Source of the DNA: Arthrobacter sp. ES3-54
Lineage (GTDB): Bacteria > Actinomycetota > Actinomycetes > Actinomycetales > Micrococcaceae
Direction: 5' to 3'
Assembly (NCBI RefSeq): GCF_029504395.1
Contig: NZ_JAQFIF010000002.1
Span: 496,001-560,000, forward strand
DNA: 64,000 nt
Part shown: positions 57,950 through 64,000 of the stretch, in pieces
Numbering within the stretch: the stretch's first letter is position 1
Layout: every line of letters begins with the position of its first letter
The notes under the pieces: generated by a model
What the model saw: only the letters and a program-made list of their open reading frames with translations
The model's database searches: none
Told to the model about the DNA's origin: nothing
Translations under genes and position numbers: made by a program

Positions 57950-59350
57950 TCACGGTTGGGGAGTCAGTAACGCCACAGTCTCCATGTGATGCGTGTGCGG
58001 GTACAGGTCGAAGGCGCGCAGCCCGGCCATCCCCCAGCCGCCCTGCCGGAAGTAGCCGAGGTCGCGGGCGAACGACGCCGGATCGCAGGAGACATACGCG
58101 ACGGCCCGGGGACCGGCGTCGATCAGCTGTTTGACTACCGCCTTGCCGGCTCCGGCGCGCGGCGGGTCCAGGACCAGGGCGTCGAAATTGCGCGGTTTCT
58201 GCCGCAGCACCCGTTCCACGCGGCCCTGGACGATCTCCACCTGGGCGGTGTCGTGCAGGTTCTTGCGTGCGTCACGGCTGGTTCCGGGCGCCCCCTCCAC
58301 CGAGAGCACGGATCCGGTCACGCCCACGGCATCGGCCAGCGGTGCCGTGAACAGCCCGGCACCGGCGTACAGGTCCGCCACCACCGAGCCCGGGGCGAGG
58401 AAGCCGCCGTCGTGCAGGAAGCCGGTAACGGCCCCGACGAGCGTCTCCGGGCCATCCCGGTGGATCTGCCAGAAGCCGTCGCCGGTAACCCGGTAGTCGT
58501 GGCCCGCCGCAGACTCCTGGACATAGGTGCGGCCGCGCAACTGCAGCACCTCGCCGGTGGCCGGGTCCAGGCTGGCCACCGAGACGTCGTCCGGCAGTTG
58601 GGCCAGGATGCCGCTGAGCCGCTTGGACCGGGTTCCCGGCGAGGGCACCAGCAGCACCAGCGGCCGGGAGCCGTTCGCCGGGGCGGCGACCTCAACGCGG
58701 TCGATGCCCTGCAGGTCGATTTCCCAGAGCCGGAGCGCGTTGATGCCCGCCACGGCCAGCGGCATTTCGCGTACGGGCAGGATGGCGTCGGAGCGGTGGG
58801 CGTGCATGCCGAGCTTGCCGGCCGGCGTCACGGCGAAGCCGGCGCGTGTCCGCCAGCCCAGGCCGGACACGGCGGCGCCATCAGACTCACCGTCAGTTGC
58901 GCCTTCAGTTGTTCCGTCGCCGGCCGCCAGGCCGACGGCTTCGACGGTGATCTGCCCTGCGGGCGCAAATTCGACGCCGGCCAGCCGCTTGAGCTGTTCG
59001 GCCAGGACGTCGGCCTTGAGGCTGCGCTGGCGGGCCAGCGAAATGTGGCCGAGTTCGGCACCGCCGACGGGTGGATGCCGGTGCGACCAGGAGCGCGCGG
59101 AATCGGCGATGTCCCAGAAGTGCGGCACCCGGTCCGGTGAGGGCTCCAGGACCTCCACCACATCGGCGCGCCAGAACTTGGCGTCGGGGCCGTCGTCGGT
59201 GAGCCTGACCCGGACCTTCTCGCCGGGAATGCCGTGCCGGACGAACACGACGCGTCCCTCATGCCGGGCCACGCAGTGCCCGCCGTGGGCGACGGGTCCG
59301 ACGTCGAGGACAAGATCGGTGTGGGTGTGCGTCCGGGTGTCGGGGGTCAT
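57950..59350 (-). CDS. TrmA/RumA-type RNA methyltransferase without Fe-S motif
   Basis: 466 residues. N-terminal TRAM-like domain (VLDVGPVAHGGHCVAR, GEKVRVRLTDD), then AdoMet motif VADLYAGAGLFTAPL and catalytic Cys in YVSCDPASFARDL, the uracil-C5 methyltransferase pattern. The four cysteines that hold a [4Fe-4S] cluster in RlmD are missing; only one N-terminal Cys is present. Target uridine unknown. ATG 59350 overlaps the upstream permease stop by 4 bp. Confidence 0.88.
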   Translation of the reverse strand: MTPDTRTHTHTDLVLDVGPVAHGGHCVARHEGRVVFVRHGIPGEKVRVRLTDDGPDAKFWRADVVEVLEPSPDRVPHFWDIADSARSWSHRHPPVGGAELGHISLARQRSLKADVLAEQLKRLAGVEFAPAGQITVEAVGLAAGDGTTEGATDGESDGAAVSGLGWRTRAGFAVTPAGKLGMHAHRSDAILPVREMPLAVAGINALRLWEIDLQGIDRVEVAAPANGSRPLVLLVPSPGTRSKRLSGILAQLPDDVSVASLDPATGEVLQLRGRTYVQESAAGHDYRVTGDGFWQIHRDGPETLVGAVTGFLHDGGFLAPGSVVADLYAGAGLFTAPLADAVGVTGSVLSVEGAPGTSRDARKNLHDTAQVEIVQGRVERVLRQKPRNFDALVLDPPRAGAGKAVVKQLIDAGPRAVAYVSCDPASFARDLGYFRQGGWGMAGLRAFDLYPHTHHMETVALLTPQP

Positions 59351-61323
59351 TGGATATCCTGCAGTTTCTTGGCTTCTTCGGACGATTTCAGCTGCCACGG
59401 CACACTGCACACCATGACCCCAGGCTCGAAGTGCAGCCGGGTCTTGATCCGCAGCGCGGTCTGGTTGTGGACCAGTTGCTCCCACCATTTGCCCACGACG
59501 TACTCCGGGATGTAAACCACGATCAGGTCGCGGGGCGAATCCCGGCGCATGTTCTTGATGTAGTCCATGATCGGCGTCACCGTTTCGCGGAACGGGCTGG
59601 CAAGCACGGTCAGGGGTACCGGGATTTCGAGTTTTTCCCAGTCCGCGACGGTCGCCTCGGTCTCCTCGGAGCTGATGTCCACGGTGATGGCGTCGAGCCG
59701 CGACGGGCGGGAGGCGCGGGCGTAGGCGAGGGCGCGCAGGACCGGTTTGCGCACATGCGAGACGAGCAGCACGGCGTGCACGCGGGTGGGCAGGGCGCGC
59801 GGCGAGGAGTCCTCGTCGACGGCGAGTTCCTTGGCCACGTTGTCATAGTGCGCCCGGATGCTCCACATGATCAGGAACAGCACGAACATGGCCAGCAGCG
59901 CGATCCAGGCTCCCTGGGTGAACTTGGTGATCAGGACGATGACCAGAACCAGGGCGGTCATGCAGAAGCCCACGGTGTTGATGGTCCGGGACTTGATGAT
60001 GCGCAGCCGCACGGCAGGTTCCTTGGACAGTTTCAGTTCCCGGCCCCAGTGCCGGATCATGCCCAGCTGGCTCATCGTGAAGGAGATGAAGACGCCCACG
60101 ATGTAGAGCTGGATGAGCTTTGTGACGTCCGCGTTGAAGGCGATGATCAGGACGAGGGCGCCTGCAGCCAGGGCCAGGACGCCGTTGCTGAAGGCGAGCC
60201 GGTCGCCACGGGTGCGCAGCTGGCGCGGCAGGTAGCCGTCCTGGGCCAGGATGGAGCCGAGTACTGGGAAGCCGTTGAACGCCGTGTTGGAGGCGAACAC
60301 CAGGATGACGCCGGTGGCGGCCACCACAATATAGAACGGGATGGAGCCCGCACCGAAGACGGTCTGCGCGATCTGGCTGATGGCCGGGTTCTGGATGTAC
60401 CCCTCTGGCAGCGGCTGACCGTTCAGGAGGAACTCCGTTGCCGGATCCAGCACGATGTGCACCTTGGTGGCGTTGGCCAGGTAGATGATGCCGGCGAGCA
60501 TGGCGGAGGCAATCACGCCGAGCAGCAGCAGCGTGGTGGCGGCGTTCTTGCTCTTGGGTTTCTGGAAGTTGGGCACACCGTTGCTGATGGCCTCGACGCC
60601 TGTCAGGGCAGCGGCGCCGGAGGAGAAGGCGCGCAGCAGCAGGAACGCGCCGGCCAGCCCGACGAGGCCTTCGTCGAAGCCCGGCTCCGGTACGATCTCG
60701 AACGCTGCCGACGGCGCCTGCCCCAACTGGCCGGTTACAGCCTGGAAGACCCCGACGGCGGTCATGCCGAGGATCGAGGCCATGAAGATGTAGGTCGGGA
60801 CGGCGAAGACGCTGCCGGCCTCCCTGATGCCGCGCAGGTTCACGAGGGCCAGGATCACGACGCCGATCGTGGCAATCGCGGCCTGCCGTCCGTGCAGCGA
60901 GGGCACGGCGGTGGTCAGGTACGTCGCGGCCGACGACATGGACACGGCCACGGTCAGCACATAGTCAACCAGCAGCGCCGAGGCTACCGTGAGGCCTGCG
61001 TACTTGCCGAGGTTGACGTTGGCGATCTCGTAGTCGCCGCCGCCGGAGGGGTAGGCATGGACGTTCTGGCGGTAGGAGGCCACAACGGTCAGGAGCACCA
61101 CCATGACGGCGAGGCCAACCCACGGCGCGATGGCCACCGCGCTCACGCCGGCCAAGGCCAGGGTCAGGAGGATTTCATCCGGCGCATAGGCCACCGAAGA
61201 CAGGGCGTCCGAGGCGAAAATGGGCAGCGCGATCCGCTTCGGCAAGAGCGTGTGGGCCAGACGGTCGTTCCGGAAGGGCTTGCCTACCAGCACCCGCTTC
61301 ACGGCATTGAAAATTGTCAGCAC
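59347..61323 (-). CDS. APC-superfamily permease, KimA-like potassium transporter
   Basis: 658 residues: about 12 membrane segments (30-485) and a 160-residue cytosolic C-terminal domain. The opening LVGKPFRNDRLA...FASDALSSVAYA and SYRQNVHAYPSGGGDYEIA resemble KimA, the high-affinity K+ importer of Bacillus, more than amino-acid permeases. Divergent from two TrkA-like regulators, which supports potassium transport. Amino acid transport remains the alternative. No c-di-AMP riboswitch pattern seen upstream. Confidence 0.8.
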   Translation of the reverse strand: MLTIFNAVKRVLVGKPFRNDRLAHTLLPKRIALPIFASDALSSVAYAPDEILLTLALAGVSAVAIAPWVGLAVMVVLLTVVASYRQNVHAYPSGGGDYEIANVNLGKYAGLTVASALLVDYVLTVAVSMSSAATYLTTAVPSLHGRQAAIATIGVVILALVNLRGIREAGSVFAVPTYIFMASILGMTAVGVFQAVTGQLGQAPSAAFEIVPEPGFDEGLVGLAGAFLLLRAFSSGAAALTGVEAISNGVPNFQKPKSKNAATTLLLLGVIASAMLAGIIYLANATKVHIVLDPATEFLLNGQPLPEGYIQNPAISQIAQTVFGAGSIPFYIVVAATGVILVFASNTAFNGFPVLGSILAQDGYLPRQLRTRGDRLAFSNGVLALAAGALVLIIAFNADVTKLIQLYIVGVFISFTMSQLGMIRHWGRELKLSKEPAVRLRIIKSRTINTVGFCMTALVLVIVLITKFTQGAWIALLAMFVLFLIMWSIRAHYDNVAKELAVDEDSSPRALPTRVHAVLLVSHVRKPVLRALAYARASRPSRLDAITVDISSEETEATVADWEKLEIPVPLTVLASPFRETVTPIMDYIKNMRRDSPRDLIVVYIPEYVVGKWWEQLVHNQTALRIKTRLHFEPGVMVCSVPWQLKSSEEAKKLQDIQ

Positions 61324-61477
61324 CAGACAAAACTAGTCTGATTCGGACGCGATGTCATGACGGCGAAGTTGGCGTCCGCAAGCACGCGGCCCGGCGCCCC
61401 GTGGCCGTGGCCTCACGGAGCCGCGTGGCCGGTAGAGTTTTACGCAGTATCAGACGCAGAACCAAGAGGAGGCCCAT

Positions 61478-62149
61478 GTGGCGCACTTCGTGATCATGGG
61501 TTGTGGCCGTGTCGGGTCAACCCTGGCACACACGCTCGAGGACGCCGGCCATTCGGTGGCCATCATCGACCAGGATGACCGCGCCTTCCGGCGGCTCCGC
61601 ACAGGGTTTTCCGGACGGAAGGTCACGGGAGTCGGGTTTGACCGCGAGACGATGAAGCGGGCCGGCGTCGAGGAAGCCTATGCCTTCGCCGCCGTTTCCA
61701 GCGGCGACAACTCCAACATCCTCGCCACCCGGGTGGCGCGGGAGACCTTCCACGTTCCTCATGTGGTGGCCAGGATCTACGATCCGGGCCGCGCCGAAAT
61801 CTACCAGCGTCTCGGCATTCCCACGGTCGCAGCGGTCCGCTGGAGCGCCGACCAGGTGCTGCGCCGCATCCTGCCCGAACAGCACATCGCCGGCGACTAC
61901 CGGGAGCCCTCGGGCCGGCTGGTCCTCGCCGAGGTTGACCTTAACCCCGACTGGATCGGGCACCCGATCTCCTCGATCGAGAAGGCGGCCGGCATCCGGA
62001 TCGCGTATCTGACCCGCTTCGGCGAGGGCATGCTGCCCGCTGCCGGCACGTCCTATCAGGACGGCGACACCGTCCACGCCATGCTGAACGTGGACCGCAG
62101 CTCCGAGATCGGCCATATTCTCGCCAAATCCCCCGCCAAGGAGTCCTGA
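61478..62149 (+). CDS. trkA: TrkA-family potassium uptake regulator (CeoB type)
   Basis: 223 residues, RCK domain with Rossmann motif VIMGCGRVGSTLAHTL and acidic VAIIDQD, then a TrkA-C domain (about 135-215). Peripheral NAD-binding gate of K+ channels. GTG at 61478 with AGGAGG upstream. Its stop is directly followed by the second gene; both together resemble the ceoB-ceoC pair. Confidence 0.93.
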   Translation: MAHFVIMGCGRVGSTLAHTLEDAGHSVAIIDQDDRAFRRLRTGFSGRKVTGVGFDRETMKRAGVEEAYAFAAVSSGDNSNILATRVARETFHVPHVVARIYDPGRAEIYQRLGIPTVAAVRWSADQVLRRILPEQHIAGDYREPSGRLVLAEVDLNPDWIGHPISSIEKAAGIRIAYLTRFGEGMLPAAGTSYQDGDTVHAMLNVDRSSEIGHILAKSPAKES

Positions 62150-62893
62150 GTGAAAGTCGTCATCGTCGGTGCCGGAAGCGTCGGTTCCTCGATCGCCCGC
62201 GAGCTGCTGGCCCACAAGCACGAAATCCTGCTGATCGACGAGAAGCCGGAGGTTATCGGCCGCAGCGGGCTACGCGGCGCGCACTGGCTGGTCGGTGATG
62301 CCTGCGAGCTGAGCACCCTGCAGGACGCCAAACTCGAGGACGCCGACGTCGTGGTCTCCGCCACCGGTGACGACAAGGTCAACCTGGTGGTCTCGCTGCT
62401 GGCCAAGACGGAATTCGGCGTCGGGCGCACCGTTGGCCGGGTTAATAACCCCAAGAACGACTGGATGTTTGACGACTCCTGGGGCGTCGACGTCGCGGTC
62501 AACACCCCGCAGCTCATGACCGCGCTGGTGGAGGAGGCGGTGGAGATCGGTGACCTTGTCCGGCTGCTGACGCTCCAGACCGGGGTGTCCTCCCTGGTGG
62601 AGTTCACGGTTCCGCACGACTCCCACGTGATCGGCCTGACCGTGGGCGATGTCAAGTGGCCCGAGGACTCCACCCTCGTGGCGATCCTGCGGGACCAGGC
62701 GCCCATCACGCCGAGCCGCGACGACGTCATCGATGGCGGCGACGAACTGTTCTTTGTCACCACGATCGCGGCCGAAGACGAACTCCGCGCCCTGCTGGCA
62801 CCCGAATCCTCGCTCGAGGACCAGCACCCGGTAACCTCGGACCAGCACGGCCACGGCACCCAGCCGGCCGGGGACGACGGCTTCGACGGCTAG
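62150..62893 (+). CDS. TrkA-family potassium uptake regulator (CeoC type)
   Basis: 247 residues, RCK domain with VIVGAGSVGSSIARELL and LLIDEKPE, TrkA-C from about 135. GTG start immediately after the preceding stop; AAGGAG lies within the end of that gene. No membrane K+ channel (trkH) follows, so the permease across the divergent promoter is the nearest candidate partner. Confidence 0.93.
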   Translation: MKVVIVGAGSVGSSIARELLAHKHEILLIDEKPEVIGRSGLRGAHWLVGDACELSTLQDAKLEDADVVVSATGDDKVNLVVSLLAKTEFGVGRTVGRVNNPKNDWMFDDSWGVDVAVNTPQLMTALVEEAVEIGDLVRLLTLQTGVSSLVEFTVPHDSHVIGLTVGDVKWPEDSTLVAILRDQAPITPSRDDVIDGGDELFFVTTIAAEDELRALLAPESSLEDQHPVTSDQHGHGTQPAGDDGFDG

Positions 62894-62911
62894 AGCCGTC
62901 CGCTCCCAACA

Positions 62912-62971
62912 GTTGCTCTATCAGATATGGCCGTTTTCAGAGCTGGGAACGGCCATATCTGATAGGGCAAC
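62912..62971. repeat. 24-bp inverted repeat, REP-like or bidirectional terminator
   Basis: Arms 62912-62935 and 62948-62971 match at 23 of 24 positions, with a 12-nt loop. Core tatcagatatggccgtt is far less GC-rich than the surroundings. Lies between convergent stop codons. Confidence 0.8.
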
Positions 62972-62974
62972 AGG

Positions 62975-63817
62975 TCAGTTGGGCTCTTTGGCGCCGGCGG
63001 GCACCGGGGCCGGCCGGGTGAGCAGCCAGGCAATCCAGATGCCCAGGATGTAGAGCGGGGCGCCCATAAGGAGCCTTGTGGTGGCGAGGGCGGCAAGGCC
63101 CTGCTCCCCCATGAAGTACAGCGGCACCTGCACCACGAGCCGCAGGACCAGCACGACAACTATCACCCAGGTGCCGATGCTGTAGGCCTTGACCCGCTTC
63201 GGGTCTTTGCGCCATTCCAGGCCCTCGTTGCGGATGAAGCCGAAGAGCAATCCGGCGATCGGCCAGCGCACAGCCACGGAGATGGACATGGCCAGGATGT
63301 AGCCGATGTTGGTGAAGAAGCCCAGCACGTAGAAGTTCTCTGCCTTGCCGGTGGAGGTGGCAAGCCATGCGGAGAGTCCGACGCCGATGAACCCCGCCAG
63401 CGCCTGCGTCAGCGGTTTGCGCTGGAGAAGCCGTGCCATGGTGAAGACGGCAGCCACCGTCAGGGAAGCGATGACAGCCAGGGTCAGGTTTTCCCTGTCG
63501 ATGGTGAAGGCAATCAGGAAGACGAGGCCCGGCAGGATGCTCTCGGCAATGCCCTGGATGCCGCCGGCGCTCTTGAGCACGTCGATGTTGCCGTTGCTCG
63601 ACCGGTGCAGTCCGGCCTTGGCCGCATAGTCCTCGGCAAGCTGGGCGACGCTGGGCTGCGCGGCGGTGGGCTGCGAAGGCTGCGAAGCACCAGATGGGGA
63701 CACGTCCCCGTAACCGCCGGTGGTTTCCTCCGGCTCCTGCTGGCCTGTGTTCTGTTCTGTCCGGTCCTGTTGTGGCCGGTCCGGGCGTGCCCGCTCGGGG
63801 TGTTCGGGCAAGGTCAT
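62975..63817 (-). CDS. DUF3159 family membrane protein
   Basis: 280 residues: hydrophilic Pro/Gln/Glu-rich N-terminal tail (1-75), then about six membrane segments. Matches the actinobacterial DUF3159 family, function unknown. ATG 63817 has GGAGGAG upstream and overlaps the stop of the OB-fold gene by 4 bp. Confidence 0.85.
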   Translation of the reverse strand: MTLPEHPERARPDRPQQDRTEQNTGQQEPEETTGGYGDVSPSGASQPSQPTAAQPSVAQLAEDYAAKAGLHRSSNGNIDVLKSAGGIQGIAESILPGLVFLIAFTIDRENLTLAVIASLTVAAVFTMARLLQRKPLTQALAGFIGVGLSAWLATSTGKAENFYVLGFFTNIGYILAMSISVAVRWPIAGLLFGFIRNEGLEWRKDPKRVKAYSIGTWVIVVVLVLRLVVQVPLYFMGEQGLAALATTRLLMGAPLYILGIWIAWLLTRPAPVPAGAKEPN

Positions 63818-64000
63818 TGCTCCTCCTGGCGGGAGAGTATTTCGTAGCGGGGATTGAAGATCGTGGGCAGCCCGTCGCGCATGGTGACCATGCCCTCGAG
63901 CCTGAGCTCTGTTCCGGCGTCGACGCCGGGGATCCGGCGCCGGCCCAGCCATACGACGCGCAGCCGCTCCTTGGGGCCGGCGGGCCGCTGGCGCTGTGCG
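63814..64000 (-). CDS. OB-fold nucleic-acid-binding protein, 5' end cut by window edge
   Basis: Only the last 61 residues are visible. The stretch ERLRVVWLGRRRIPGVD and GTELRLEGMVTMRDG, ending FNPRYEILSRQEEQ, matches the small OB-fold protein usually encoded upstream of DUF3159. Overlaps it by ATGA. Confidence 0.8.
   Translation of the reverse strand, partial: AQRQRPAGPKERLRVVWLGRRRIPGVDAGTELRLEGMVTMRDGLPTIFNPRYEILSRQEEQ

Noticed and set aside
59350..61341. 663-codon plus-strand frame
   Set aside because: Antisense to the KimA-like permease; His/Asp/Gly-rich shadow without motifs.
61324..61477. c-di-AMP (ydaO-type) riboswitch upstream of the KimA-like gene
   Set aside because: The gap is only 154 bp, shared by divergent genes, and lacks the conserved aptamer blocks; just a short cagac/gtctg repeat is visible.

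Overview
The window is chromosomal DNA from a high-GC Gram-positive bacterium of the Micrococcaceae, most like Arthrobacter or Pseudarthrobacter. The evidence is base composition, short-leader or leaderless gene starts, the HGxxPAAW and Trp-operon membrane proteins, DUF3000 and DUF3159 proteins, a RibM-type riboflavin transporter and the gene orders seen. It reads as conserved core genome: no integrase, transposase, CRISPR array or phage block was found. About 60 protein genes and six tRNA genes are supported. Most other long open frames are antisense shadows of GC-rich genes.

Positions 1-14,000 (minus strand) hold amino-acid biosynthesis: gltD (cut by the window edge), gltB, lgt, trpA, trpB, trpC, two small membrane proteins, trpE and hisI. 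trpD and trpG are not here. After one plus-strand gene (TIGR03085 family) come hisF, hisG and hisE. Positions 17,127-22,038 are a complete riboflavin operon (ribM-ribD-ribE-ribB-ribA-ribH) under an FMN riboswitch. Upstream on the same strand lie rpe, rsmB, fmt, def and a RecB/Cas4-like nuclease gene.

Positions 27,045-28,028 are a tRNA cluster: Val-CAC on the minus strand, then Gly-Cys-Val-Gly-Val on the plus strand, ended by an intrinsic terminator. A 22-bp perfect palindrome overlaps a promoter-like sequence upstream of the array. From 28,208 to 43,802 lie mostly plus-strand genes: an Rv0909-like small protein, sulfurtransferase, SufE, YbaK, MsrB, a DUF6421 protein, an SDR, threonine aldolase, DUF3000, an RNase D-like protein and the beta-oxidation pair fadA-fadB behind a palindromic operator. 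zapE and an alpha/beta hydrolase are on the minus strand.

Positions 44,035-52,630 carry a divergent TetR/glycosyltransferase pair, an ECF transporter (S, T and one double ATPase) beside a nucleoside hydrolase and an aldo-keto reductase, and two small unknown proteins. dxs, acn, a TrmA-like methyltransferase and a KimA-like potassium permease follow. The permease is divergent from two TrkA-type potassium-channel regulators (61,478-62,893), which suggests a potassium homeostasis locus. The window ends in a DUF3159 membrane protein overlapping a truncated OB-fold gene.

The clearest unexplained features are the many short direct repeats, mostly three copies of 12-18 bp, in intergenic gaps and protein tails; the operator-promoter-mini-ORF before the tRNA cluster; a 24-bp inverted repeat at 62,912; and the fused ECF ATPase with a pentapeptide-repeat linker and a degenerate second signature motif. 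No clearly new multi-gene system was found.
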